From assembly GCF_000390185.1 (NCBI RefSeq), contig NZ_AQHR01000040.1, forward strand, positions 124,001 through 188,000: 64,000 nt of DNA, in the 5' to 3' direction. The translations under genes and the position numbers were made by a program. This stretch comes from Lunatimonas lonarensis (GTDB lineage: Bacteria; Bacteroidota; Bacteroidia; Cytophagales; Cyclobacteriaceae). Below, piece after piece: positions 44,140-53,537 of this stretch. The first letter of the stretch is position 1. The number at the start of each line of letters is the position of its first letter. The notes under the pieces were generated by a model. The model saw nothing but the letters and a program-made list of their open reading frames with translations. It made no database searches and was not told the DNA's origin.

Positions 44140-45606
44140 ATGAAAAAGATATTGATATTAGCAATAGGTTCCTTATGCATGTTTGGTTCCTGTAGCCAGG
44201 ATTTTCTGGACGAATATCCTCCGCATCTAATCACAGCTGGTAATTTTTACCAAAATGAAAACCAGCTCATCATGGCTGCCAACTCTGTATATAACCAGTT
44301 ATATACGGTTTGGGGTCCCTTATCCTTGCCCTATGTATATGGGGATGCCTATGGTGGGGATTCCTATATTTATCTGACAGTAGGTACTTCCGGGGATTGG
44401 TTTGATCTGGCCAATGACATGAATGTGTTTTCTGCCAGTGGTCCCATCGAGAGTGCTTGGAATAGCTATTACAATGGCATTTTCAGAGTCAATGACTTTC
44501 TGGAAGAGCTTGAGGCTGCGTCGAATGTGATCACTACACCAGGCTTGAAAGAGCGATTGCAGGCAGAAGCGGTATTTGTGAGGGCTAGTTTTTATTACTA
44601 CCTGGCCCAATGCTTTGGTGGTGTACCCTTGGTAACGAGCGTGCTTACGCCAACACAAGCAATCGTACTTGCACAAAATACCGAAGCTGAAATTATCGCA
44701 AAAGTGGAGGAGGATTTACGCTTTGCTGTAAATAATCTTCCTGCCACCTATCCGGCCCAAGATAGGGGACGAGTGACCAGTCATGCCGCGCGTGCCATGC
44801 TTGCTAGAGTATATATGTCCTATGGAAAAAACAACGAGGCTAGAGAACTACTGGCACAGGTTATCAACAGTGGGCGATTTTCATTGGACAGCAACCAGGA
44901 TGGTGTCGTTGGTCCGGAAGATTATGCCCATGTTTTTGATGCCTACACCAAGCATTCACCGGAATGCGTCTTGGAGCTTCAGTTTATCCACGGCATTACA
45001 GGCCGTTGGCATAACTACGTAGAAAACTATACCCCCACTGTTCCCTTCTTTACCTTTCCCGGACAAACCCAGCCGGTCGGTACCTGGGGCCTTGGCGCTG
45101 TGGAGGAACGATTGTTTGATGCCTTTGAGCCGAATGACAACACTAGGAGATCTATATCAGCGGTTATGTTCATTACTAACCCCTCAAACGGTAGCCCCTT
45201 TTTCGCTCCCCACACCGCAAAATACTACCATGGGTTCAGAGATCTCTTTAATAATGGTTCCAATGTGCCGATCATCCGCTATTCGGAGGTTTTGCTGAAC
45301 TATGCCGAACTTACCAACGATGCACAGTACCTCAATATGGTCAGGGCAAGGGCTGGTTTACCAGGCTACGGGGAGCCGGGCTATCCTTCGCACATCAATA
45401 CGTTGGCCGAAGCCATCGAACACGAAAGAAGGGTTGAGTTCAGTTTCGAGTTTCAGAGAGGATTCGACCTGAGGCGAACGGGCAGATTCTTGGAGGTCAA
45501 AGGAAAAGAACTTGGCAGGACACTGGAGCCTTGGCGGATTCATTTCCCAATTCCCCAGAACGTAATCGACGTAAACACCAACATGCGTCAAAATCAGGGC
45601 TATTAA
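44140..45606 (+). CDS. susD: SusD/RagB-family outer-membrane glycan-binding lipoprotein
   Basis: The 488-residue product has a lipoprotein signal with lipobox FGSC (Cys at residue 18). The family opening CSQDFLDEYPP is followed by TPR-like helices (AVFVRASFYYYLAQCFGGVPL, AARAMLARVYMSYGKNNEARELL). The usual C-terminal part is present, with RYSEVLLNYAEL, EHERRVEFSFEFQRGFDLRRTGR (shown in part) and RIHFPIPQNVIDVN. It acts as the lid of the SusC channel and binds substrate at the cell surface. The length is usual for the family. It follows susC after a palindrome-rich gap. Confidence 0.97.
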   Translation: MKKILILAIGSLCMFGSCSQDFLDEYPPHLITAGNFYQNENQLIMAANSVYNQLYTVWGPLSLPYVYGDAYGGDSYIYLTVGTSGDWFDLANDMNVFSASGPIESAWNSYYNGIFRVNDFLEELEAASNVITTPGLKERLQAEAVFVRASFYYYLAQCFGGVPLVTSVLTPTQAIVLAQNTEAEIIAKVEEDLRFAVNNLPATYPAQDRGRVTSHAARAMLARVYMSYGKNNEARELLAQVINSGRFSLDSNQDGVVGPEDYAHVFDAYTKHSPECVLELQFIHGITGRWHNYVENYTPTVPFFTFPGQTQPVGTWGLGAVEERLFDAFEPNDNTRRSISAVMFITNPSNGSPFFAPHTAKYYHGFRDLFNNGSNVPIIRYSEVLLNYAELTNDAQYLNMVRARAGLPGYGEPGYPSHINTLAEAIEHERRVEFSFEFQRGFDLRRTGRFLEVKGKELGRTLEPWRIHFPIPQNVIDVNTNMRQNQGY

Positions 45607-45636
45607 TTGGATAAATCCATTGGCAATATACTTGAT

Positions 45637-48576
45637 ATGATAAAAAGGATAGGGTTTTCTATACCTCAATCCCTTCTATTGGGAGGTGCTCTAGTTGCTC
45701 TATTGGCTGGATCGGCTTGTCAGCGAAACGTAGACGTTTCCGAGGCGCCGATCCAGCCTCATTTTTTCCAAGGGCAAACGGAGGTCATACCACTGGCCGG
45801 TACCTGGGATTTCGCACTCGACCCGGATCATGTAGGTGTCAAAGAGCGATGGTATTCAAAAAAGCTAGCCGATACAGTTACACTCCCGGGCACGACGGAT
45901 GAAAATAAAAAAGGCCAATTCATCGACGAGCGGGTAGATGACCGTCTGTCCCGTGTGTGGTATTGGAAAGGTGCCGCTTGGTACCATAAGGAAGTGGAGA
46001 TACCCTCGGAATGGATTGGTAAGCGAATACAACTTCTTCTGGAGCGAAGCAAGGACACACATGTGTGGGTGAACGATAGCTATGTGGGATATGAAAACAC
46101 CTTAAGTGGCCCCCAGTTTTTTGACCTGACTGCCGCCGTCAAAGAGGGAACAAACCGGATAGCCATTTTGGTCGATAATTCCGTTTTGCCACCCGTTGGC
46201 CCGGCCCATGCCATCGACGAACGAACCCAGACCAACTGGAATGGGATTGTGGGTCGGCTGGAGCTACAGGCCACTGATCCGGTGTGGATAGATCAGGTAC
46301 AAACCTATCCGGATGTAGCCAACAACCGCGTAAAGGTGGTCGCCAAGATTGGAAACATTACCTCAATACCCGTCAACGGCAGGATGCAAGTCCAAGCAGC
46401 AAGCTGGAACGTCCGTAATCCGGTTACTTTTCAAGGACATGAACAAGCATATTTACAGCTTGTGGATGGACAAGAGGTGGAGTTTTTTTATGATTTTGAT
46501 GAGGAGGCCCCCCTTTGGGATGAATTTGATCCGGCATTGATCCGCTTGGCCCTTAAGCTGTCCGTTGATGACGGCGGACCCTCGTATCAGCACGCCACTT
46601 TTACGGATTTCGGCATGAGAGAATTTGTCCAGAAGGGCAAGCACCTGCTTATCAATGGTGATCGGGTCTTTCTTCGTGGTCGGATCGACTGTGCGAATTA
46701 TCCACTTACCGGATACGCCCCAATGGACCGGGAAAGTTGGCTGGAAATGTTTCGTATGTTAAAGGCCTATGGGATCAATCACTGGCGCTTTCATACCTGG
46801 TTTCCCCCAAAGGAAGCTTTGGTGGCAGCAGATATGGTAGGGGTTTATTTACAACCAGAACTGCCAAACAAGCGAAGTGGAATGGATCTCAGGAGTATGG
46901 ACGATGAGGAAGCCATGAAAGTACACAACCCGGATTACCTCGCGATGAGCGGATCCAAGTTCAACATGACACTTAAGGACTATCTACAAAAGGAGGCGGA
47001 ATTGATATTTCGCTACTTCGGCAATCATCCCTCCTTTACGCTTTTTACGCTTGGAAATGAGTTGGGGCGTAACCAAGGTATGTTCGAATTGGTGGCAGGA
47101 TTTAAAACGATGGACAACAGGAGGCTGTACGCCCAGGGAAGCAATAACATGCATTGGGAGCCGTCGTTTGCGGAAGGAGATGATTTTTGGGTTATCAGTC
47201 GAACGGACACCAACCTCCACGTTCGGGGGGCTAATTTTCACGGAGCCGTTTCCAGTGGGCATGTGGATAACCTACCGCCATCTACACTGGTTGACTACGA
47301 CCATTCGATCGAACACGTAGAGGTTCCCGTGATTGCCCACGAAACAGGTGCCTATCAGGTGTCGCCTGATTTTTCGGAAATACCCAAATTCACGGGCGTC
47401 ACCCGAGCGAGGAATTATGAACTTTTTGAGCAGCGTTTAAAAGATGCCAAAATGTATGATCAGTACCCTGCGTTTGTAGCTGCTTCGGGAAAACTGGCGG
47501 CCATTTGCTATCGGGAGGAAGTAGAGGCAGCCCTTCGTACTTCCGATCTTGCTGGATTTCAATTGCTGGATATCATGGATTTTCCAGGACAGGGAACCGC
47601 TCCCGTGGGTATTCTGAATGTATTTATGGAATCCAAAGGTCTAATAGAACCGGAAGAATGGAGGAGATTTTGCAGCGAAGTGGTGCCTTTGCTGAAAATG
47701 GAAAAGTATACATGGACCAATGCAGAGACATTCTCCGCCCAAGTGGATGTAGCCCATTATGGGAAGACGGATTTTTCCAACCCCACCCTAAGTTGGGAAC
47801 TAATAGGCAGCACGGGAAGAATATTCAAAAAAGGCAAACTTCAAAATGGGGACATCCGAAAGGGAATGCTTCAGGAAGTTGGCAAAATCAGTTTTCCGCT
47901 GAATGAAATTTCCCGGGCCGAGAAATTGACGCTAACTCTTTCCATTGAGGGAACATCCTATAGCAATGCGTATGACCTGTGGGTGTATCCCGAGTCGGTT
48001 GACTTGAAGGTACCTGCTGAGACATTGGTTTCCAGAAGGTTGGATGCAAATGCCATGCAACATTTGGAAGGTGGCGGAAAGGTAATCCTGTTTCCTGAAC
48101 ATGACCGATTGCCCCATTCTATCAGGGGTGCCTTTCAAACCGACTATTGGAGTTATCCCATGTTTTTGCGTTCTGCGCTCAATCAAGGAAAGGAGCCGGC
48201 TCCGGGGTCATTAGGTTTTTTGTGTGATCCGGATTCGCCATTGCTTGCCCATTTTCCAACAGAGTTTCACAGCAATTGGCAGTGGTGGCATTTGGTAAAA
48301 AATGCCCGGCCGATAATTCTGGACGATACGCCGGCTGACTACAGACCGTTGGTTCAGACCATTGACAATTTTGCCCGAAACCATAAGCTGGGAATGATAT
48401 TCGAGATGAAAATGGGGAAAGGCAGTGTTCTGGTCTGTGCAGTGGATATACCGAACCTACTACATCTCCCTGAGGCCAGGCAGTTGTATTACAGTTTAAT
48501 ACATTATGTGGATTCTCCGGCGTTTTCACCTCAATTCGCACTTGACACATCGCTGATCGCACAGCTTTTGCCCTGA
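45637..48576 (+). CDS. GH2-family glycoside hydrolase, lipoprotein (copy 1)
   Basis: The ATG at 45637 gives a lipoprotein signal with lipobox AGSAC; a TTG at 45607 directly after the susD stop is the less likely alternative. GH2 layout in 979 residues: a sugar-binding domain with AAWYHKEVEIPSEW and LERSKDTHVWVNDSYVGYEN, an Ig-like middle domain, and a TIM barrel from FLRGRIDCANYPLTGYAP on. The acid/base Glu is likely in TLGNELGRN near residue 473 and the nucleophile Glu in IAHETGAYQVSPDF near residue 569. Substrate is not certain; GH2 includes beta-galactosidases, beta-glucuronidases and exo-enzymes of algal polymers. A close paralog lies at 57178. Being next to susCD, it probably acts early on imported oligosaccharides. 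Confidence 0.88.
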   Translation: MIKRIGFSIPQSLLLGGALVALLAGSACQRNVDVSEAPIQPHFFQGQTEVIPLAGTWDFALDPDHVGVKERWYSKKLADTVTLPGTTDENKKGQFIDERVDDRLSRVWYWKGAAWYHKEVEIPSEWIGKRIQLLLERSKDTHVWVNDSYVGYENTLSGPQFFDLTAAVKEGTNRIAILVDNSVLPPVGPAHAIDERTQTNWNGIVGRLELQATDPVWIDQVQTYPDVANNRVKVVAKIGNITSIPVNGRMQVQAASWNVRNPVTFQGHEQAYLQLVDGQEVEFFYDFDEEAPLWDEFDPALIRLALKLSVDDGGPSYQHATFTDFGMREFVQKGKHLLINGDRVFLRGRIDCANYPLTGYAPMDRESWLEMFRMLKAYGINHWRFHTWFPPKEALVAADMVGVYLQPELPNKRSGMDLRSMDDEEAMKVHNPDYLAMSGSKFNMTLKDYLQKEAELIFRYFGNHPSFTLFTLGNELGRNQGMFELVAGFKTMDNRRLYAQGSNNMHWEPSFAEGDDFWVISRTDTNLHVRGANFHGAVSSGHVDNLPPSTLVDYDHSIEHVEVPVIAHETGAYQVSPDFSEIPKFTGVTRARNYELFEQRLKDAKMYDQYPAFVAASGKLAAICYREEVEAALRTSDLAGFQLLDIMDFPGQGTAPVGILNVFMESKGLIEPEEWRRFCSEVVPLLKMEKYTWTNAETFSAQVDVAHYGKTDFSNPTLSWELIGSTGRIFKKGKLQNGDIRKGMLQEVGKISFPLNEISRAEKLTLTLSIEGTSYSNAYDLWVYPESVDLKVPAETLVSRRLDANAMQHLEGGGKVILFPEHDRLPHSIRGAFQTDYWSYPMFLRSALNQGKEPAPGSLGFLCDPDSPLLAHFPTEFHSNWQWWHLVKNARPIILDDTPADYRPLVQTIDNFARNHKLGMIFEMKMGKGSVLVCAVDIPNLLHLPEARQLYYSLIHYVDSPAFSPQFALDTSLIAQLLP

Positions 48577-48773
48577 TTTGTGTGCGGGATAATGGAAAAA
48601 GTCTCTGATTAGCCGTCGGGGTACCCTTTCGTAATCTGGTCCGAGGGACTGCAAATAGTAAGTGCCTACTTGCAATCCTAAGCTAATAAAAACCTGTCGA
48701 TTACAAGATGATAACAGGACATGATTGATTGTATGAATAAACTAACCAAAGTGTAACCAGCTATAACGCGACC

Positions 48774-51191
48774 ATGAAGAATTCAGTAAAAAAGCTAACG
48801 CTGCTAGGCTTGTTTACGCTAGCAGGGATCGTTTTTTCTTCTTGTTCTCCTGAAGAAAGCCCAAAGGACCACGTAAAGTTGTGGTATAGCAGTCCAGCCA
48901 AGGTAATTGAAAACGAAAAATTTTCCCATCAAAGGGAATGGCTAAAGGCTCTTCCCCTCGGCAACGGTTCTTTGGGGGCGATGGTATTTGGAGATGTTAA
49001 TTTGGAGAGGATACAACTGAATGAGCAAACCATGTGGTCGGGAAGTCCCACGGATAACGACAACCCTGAAGCTCCAAAGGCCTTGGAGAAAATCCGAAAT
49101 TTGCTTTATCAGGGAAAATACCTAGAGGCTACCCAACTTACCAATGAAACCCAAATTTGCTTGGGTGTTGGTTCAAAGCGGGGAGGTCCATTTGGTAGCT
49201 TTCAAACCCTTGGTGAGTTATGGTTCGATTTTGGAACGGACGCTGAATTCCACAATTACCACAGAGAGTTGGATTTGGAAGATGCTGTGGTTAGGGTGAA
49301 TTACACACAAGATGGCGTGAATTATTCCCGGGAGGTATTTGCCAGCTATCCCGATCAGGTGCTGGTAGCACGGTTTTCGGCGGATCAACCCGGTAGCATT
49401 TCTTTTTCATGTAAAATGGATAGACTTGAGCGCTTTACTACCCATACAGAAGATCAGCAATTGGTCATGAAAGGTGCGCTTTCTGATGGTAAAGGAGGCG
49501 ACGGCCTCGAATATATGGCTAGACTTGCCGCACTCAACACCAACGGCACGGTAAGCTACACGGATTCTACGGTTATCGTAAAAGATGCCGATGAGGTGAC
49601 GATGATCCTTTCAGCATCTACAGATTATGTATTGAGCTATCCCAGCTACAAAGGCACAGACTATGAACATGTTACTGATACTCATCTCAAGGCCGCTTTA
49701 AAAGTACCCTATGAGCAGTTGTTACAAAGGCACTTGGACGAATACAAATCCTATTTTGATAGAGTACAATTTAGACTAGGTGAAAGCAGGATCGATGACA
49801 TCCCTACGGATGAGAGAATTGCCAATGCCAAACTGGGGAGGGGGGATTCGCGATTGGTTGAGCTGATATTTCAGTATGGAAGATACTTATTGATCGCCTC
49901 ATCCAGACCGGGCACGATGCCGGCAAACTTGCAGGGCTTATGGGCAGATCAAGTGCATTCGCCATGGAACGGAGACTATCACACCGATGTAAACATCCAA
50001 ATGAACTATTGGCCGGCTGGGGTGACCAACCTCTCCGAATTGCAGCTTCCCATGTTTGATTTAATCACCTCTCTGGTGAAGCCGGGTGAACGAACAGCGA
50101 AGATCCAATACAATCATAACGGATGGGTAGTACATCCCATTACCAATGTATGGGGCTTTACGTCTCCCGGAGAAAAGGCGAGTTGGGGCATGCATTTGGG
50201 GGCAGGTGCTTGGCTTTGCACCCATATATGGGAACACTACCTGTATACGGGAGATAGGGAATTTCTGGCTCAGATGTATCCGGTGATGAGGGGGTCGGTC
50301 ATGTTTTATCTGGATTGGTTGGTACAGCACCCACAAACAGGGAAATTGGTTTCGGGCCCGGCGGTTTCCCCCGAGAATACCTTCGTTGCGCCCGATGGCA
50401 GCCACAGTCAAATAAGCATGGGGCCTGCACATGATCAGCAGGTGATTTGGCAACTTTTTACAGATTTTGTTTCCACTTCTACGGAATTAAACAAGACGGA
50501 TGAGCTAGTAAAAAAGGTATTGGATGCAAGGGAGAGACTTGCCGGTCCCAAGATCGGCTCGGACGGACGGATTATGGAATGGGCAGAGGAATTTCCCGAA
50601 GTAGAGCCAGGTCATCGCCACATATCACACTTGTTCGCCATGCATCCAGGTTCTCAAATCAATATGGAAGAAACTCCGGAGTTGGCCGCAGCAGCCAAGA
50701 AATCACTTGAATTTCGAATTCAAAACGGGGTTGGGCATACCCAGGCTGGCACCTTTGGCTGGAGCGCAGCCTGGCTGATTAGCCAGTATGCGAGGTTGCT
50801 GGAACCGGAAAAGGCAAACGAAAGTCTCAATACCATTTTGTCAGGGAGTGTTGCACCAAATCTGTTCAATCTACATCCGCCCTTTCAGATTGATGGCAAC
50901 TTTGGTACGACCGCTGGGATCGCAGAAATGCTCATCCAAAGTCATACAGGAGCCATTCAACTCTTGCCCGCTTTGCCCATCGAATGGTCTTCCGGTGGGG
51001 TTAAAGGGCTGAAGGCCAGGGGAGGATTTGAGGTGGACATCCACTGGGAAGAAAACCGCTTAACCCACGCATTAATCAAGTCACATCGTGCCGGTTCAGT
51101 AGTGGTTAGGTATTTGGGAAAGGAGGCAAAAATTGAGTTTAATGGCCGCGGAACGAAAACCGTCCGTTTATTGGATTTTAAACTTGGATGA
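48774..51191 (+). CDS. GH95-family alpha-L-fucosidase/alpha-L-galactosidase, lipoprotein
   Basis: The 805-residue product has a lipobox FSSC (Cys at residue 24). GH95 signatures appear in order: LWYSSPAKV and WLKALPLGNGSLGAMVFGDV at the N-terminus, LNEQTMWSGSPTDND, then in the catalytic barrel RPGTMPANLQGLWADQ and DVNIQMNYWPAG near residue 408. The general acid Glu is likely in AVSPENTF near residue 533. The Asp in QIDGNFGTTAGIAEM near residue 707 matches the base-assisting residue of the bifidobacterial enzyme. The family inverts alpha-1,2-linked L-fucose or releases L-galactose. Its presence means the target glycan carries an L-fucose or L-galactose side chain, or that this locus handles more than one polymer. 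Confidence 0.92.
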   Translation: MKNSVKKLTLLGLFTLAGIVFSSCSPEESPKDHVKLWYSSPAKVIENEKFSHQREWLKALPLGNGSLGAMVFGDVNLERIQLNEQTMWSGSPTDNDNPEAPKALEKIRNLLYQGKYLEATQLTNETQICLGVGSKRGGPFGSFQTLGELWFDFGTDAEFHNYHRELDLEDAVVRVNYTQDGVNYSREVFASYPDQVLVARFSADQPGSISFSCKMDRLERFTTHTEDQQLVMKGALSDGKGGDGLEYMARLAALNTNGTVSYTDSTVIVKDADEVTMILSASTDYVLSYPSYKGTDYEHVTDTHLKAALKVPYEQLLQRHLDEYKSYFDRVQFRLGESRIDDIPTDERIANAKLGRGDSRLVELIFQYGRYLLIASSRPGTMPANLQGLWADQVHSPWNGDYHTDVNIQMNYWPAGVTNLSELQLPMFDLITSLVKPGERTAKIQYNHNGWVVHPITNVWGFTSPGEKASWGMHLGAGAWLCTHIWEHYLYTGDREFLAQMYPVMRGSVMFYLDWLVQHPQTGKLVSGPAVSPENTFVAPDGSHSQISMGPAHDQQVIWQLFTDFVSTSTELNKTDELVKKVLDARERLAGPKIGSDGRIMEWAEEFPEVEPGHRHISHLFAMHPGSQINMEETPELAAAAKKSLEFRIQNGVGHTQAGTFGWSAAWLISQYARLLEPEKANESLNTILSGSVAPNLFNLHPPFQIDGNFGTTAGIAEMLIQSHTGAIQLLPALPIEWSSGGVKGLKARGGFEVDIHWEENRLTHALIKSHRAGSVVVRYLGKEAKIEFNGRGTKTVRLLDFKLG

Positions 51192-51305
51192 TGTTAGTCA
51201 GGGCTGATGGTATTGATAGATTGGCTTTGTTGCGTTCAATAAACCGTATTAATGAATGACTATTTTCAAGTAGCAATAATAGGGGATATAAAATGTCTTA
51301 TAGAT

Positions 51306-51971
51306 ATGAAGAAATATAGCAATTTTATCAATTCGTTATTGGTTTGTTTGATCCTTATTTTTTCCTCAGCTGTAGAGAGAAAACCTAGGATTTTGATAAT
51401 TGGAGATTCTATCTCCGGAGGATATACCCGCTATGTGACGGATCATTTCAAAGATCGGGCGCTTGTGATGCACAATCCAGGCAATGCTGGTGATACGGGA
51501 AAGGGGTTGACATACATCCGAGAGTACATTGGCAATGGGGATTGGGACATCATACTTTTTAATTGGGGCCTACATGACCTTTGTTACAGGCATCCGGATT
51601 CCAAGTCGGCTGGTAACCGCGATAAAGTAAATGGTACGATTACTTTTACGGTGGATGAGTACAAGGCAAATCTTGATTCATTGGTAGGAATCATGAAAGA
51701 GCTGAGTGACGCAAAGTTGGTTTTTGTAACCACAACCTATGTTCCCGAAAATGAACCCGGAAGGTTCTCCAAAGACCCAATCATCTACAATAAAGTTGCA
51801 CTTCAAGTTATGAAGGAGCATTCTGTGATGGTCAAGGATATTTACAGGAAATCCAAAGCTATCCACAAAGTACATGGGTTTGGTGATGATGACGTACATT
51901 TTACTGACGCAGGAAATAACGAGTTGGGTAAACTGATTGTAGAAGTTCTTGAAAAAGCGCTAAAACAATGA
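51306..51971 (+). CDS. SGNH/GDSL hydrolase with canonical nucleophile
   Basis: The ATG at 51306 (MKKYSNFINSLLVCLILIFS) provides the signal peptide; an in-frame ATG at 51252 is less likely. Block I is a normal IGDSISGGYT with the Ser nucleophile, block II is NAGDTGKGL, block III reads FNWGLHDL (His where Asn is common), and block V is DDVHFTDAG with the catalytic Asp and His. It should remove acyl groups, probably acetyl, from sugars. Its last four bases overlap the start of the next sulfatase (ATGA), a sign of translational coupling. It differs from the other SGNH protein at 32111, whose first block lacks the Ser. Confidence 0.88.
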   Translation: MKKYSNFINSLLVCLILIFSSAVERKPRILIIGDSISGGYTRYVTDHFKDRALVMHNPGNAGDTGKGLTYIREYIGNGDWDIILFNWGLHDLCYRHPDSKSAGNRDKVNGTITFTVDEYKANLDSLVGIMKELSDAKLVFVTTTYVPENEPGRFSKDPIIYNKVALQVMKEHSVMVKDIYRKSKAIHKVHGFGDDDVHFTDAGNNELGKLIVEVLEKALKQ

Positions 51972-53521
51972 ATGTTAGCGGTACTAAATCTTTTATTAAT
52001 ACCCTAGTGAAATCATTGAAACGGGTACTATTTTATAGTATATGTTCCCTAGTGATTTCCTGTGGTCATAAAACGGAGCCTAAAGATCTGGGGCAGAAGA
52101 GGCCAAACATACTATTTATCTATGCGGATGATTTGGGAAGTGGCCTTCTTGGTGTGAATGGACAGGAAATAATTAAGACTCCACATATCGACAAATTGGC
52201 ACTGGAAGGGATGAGATTTACGAGAAGTTACAGCAGTAGCTATTGTTTGCCCGCCAGAGCCAGTCTTCTTACCGGTCTGCATGATAGTCATGCGAATGCA
52301 TGGAGGTATGTTGCTGGCGGGATTTGGATTGATTACAGGGATGGAAAACTCAGTTACCAGCAAGTTGTTGACAGTGTGAACAGAGCCCATGGAGAAATTC
52401 CTGACGAAGAGGTTTTCTTACCACAGTTACTGAAGGAGTCCGGCTATTATACCGCGCAGGTCGGCAAATTGGAATGGGGATTTTCAACTACCCCAGACCG
52501 GCTAATCAGGCATGGATGGGACTATCACTTTGGTTACTACGACCACCAAGACTGCCATGGGTATTATCCTAAATCCCTTTTCAGAAACGGGGAAGAGGTT
52601 TTTATAGAAGGTAACCATTCATCGAATAGCAAGGAGCCGGGAAGTACGTATTCCCAGGAGCTGTTTATCGAGGACATGGTGGATTTCATCAGAAACTATT
52701 CCAGTGACGAACCTTTCTTTCTCTATCATCCCTCGCAAATTCCCCATGGAGACATCATGATTCCTCAAATACATCCCGATTTTATCGATAACGAGCAGCT
52801 AACGTTAACTCAGAAGGAATATGCATCCATGGTCAAAATGCTTGATGACCACGTAGGGATTCTTTTGGATGAGCTGGTCAAAAAGGGCATTGATGACAAC
52901 ACTGTGGTTATTTTCTCAGTAGATAACGGTCACGAAATATATTATGAGCTAGCACATCAAAAGGTGTACGATGAGAGTAAGAGCATGCTTTCCGATAAAT
53001 TTGACAGCGAACGGGATGGAGATGTTTTCAATGGAAATCAAAATTTATCGGGCAAAAAGTTTTCTTTTTGGGAAGGGGGGATCAAAGTGCCTTTATTTGT
53101 GCGATGGCCTGGTGTAGTTGAGCCCGGTAGCACGTCAGATCTTCTTGTCGCCAATTATGACCTGATGCCAACACTTGCGGAGATAGCCGGTGCTGAGATG
53201 CCCGCTGGAAAGGATGGGATTTCTTACCTGCCCACGTTGAAGGGTGAATCAGCTGCCCAAATGGAACATGACTTTGTGATAAATAAGGGGTATGTAAGGT
53301 ATGCGCCCCATAGAGGAGCATCACTGATATCCAATGATGGATGGAAGCTGAGGTATTTTGAAGGAAGTGAAACCTACATGCTGCATGAGTTGACATCCGA
53401 TCCCAAAGAAAATATTGATCTGGCGTTGGAATTTCCTGAAAAACTAGAGGAGCTCAAACAGCTGTTTCATTCAGAATACAACAGTCCTCGAAGGGATATA
53501 CGGTCATTTCAGTTCAATTAA
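51968..53521 (+). CDS. S1-family sulfatase, lipoprotein, CLPAR motif
   Basis: The 517-residue product has a lipobox VISC (Cys at residue 32) after a longish N-terminus. Metal site FIYADDLGSGLLG, formylglycine motif CLPAR with Cys at about residue 93, then GKLEWGF, FSVDNGHEIYYE and the catalytic Lys in LSGKKFSFWEGGIKVPLFVRW. The CxPAR form is accepted by formylglycine-generating systems but is less common than CxPSR. The lysine region and ending (YMLHELTSDPKENIDLA) are normal, so it should be active. It is coupled to the SGNH gene before it and only 16 bases from the sulfatase after it. Confidence 0.92.
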   Translation: MNVSGTKSFINTLVKSLKRVLFYSICSLVISCGHKTEPKDLGQKRPNILFIYADDLGSGLLGVNGQEIIKTPHIDKLALEGMRFTRSYSSSYCLPARASLLTGLHDSHANAWRYVAGGIWIDYRDGKLSYQQVVDSVNRAHGEIPDEEVFLPQLLKESGYYTAQVGKLEWGFSTTPDRLIRHGWDYHFGYYDHQDCHGYYPKSLFRNGEEVFIEGNHSSNSKEPGSTYSQELFIEDMVDFIRNYSSDEPFFLYHPSQIPHGDIMIPQIHPDFIDNEQLTLTQKEYASMVKMLDDHVGILLDELVKKGIDDNTVVIFSVDNGHEIYYELAHQKVYDESKSMLSDKFDSERDGDVFNGNQNLSGKKFSFWEGGIKVPLFVRWPGVVEPGSTSDLLVANYDLMPTLAEIAGAEMPAGKDGISYLPTLKGESAAQMEHDFVINKGYVRYAPHRGASLISNDGWKLRYFEGSETYMLHELTSDPKENIDLALEFPEKLEELKQLFHSEYNSPRRDIRSFQFN

Positions 53522-53537
53522 TTGGATAGGTTAAAAT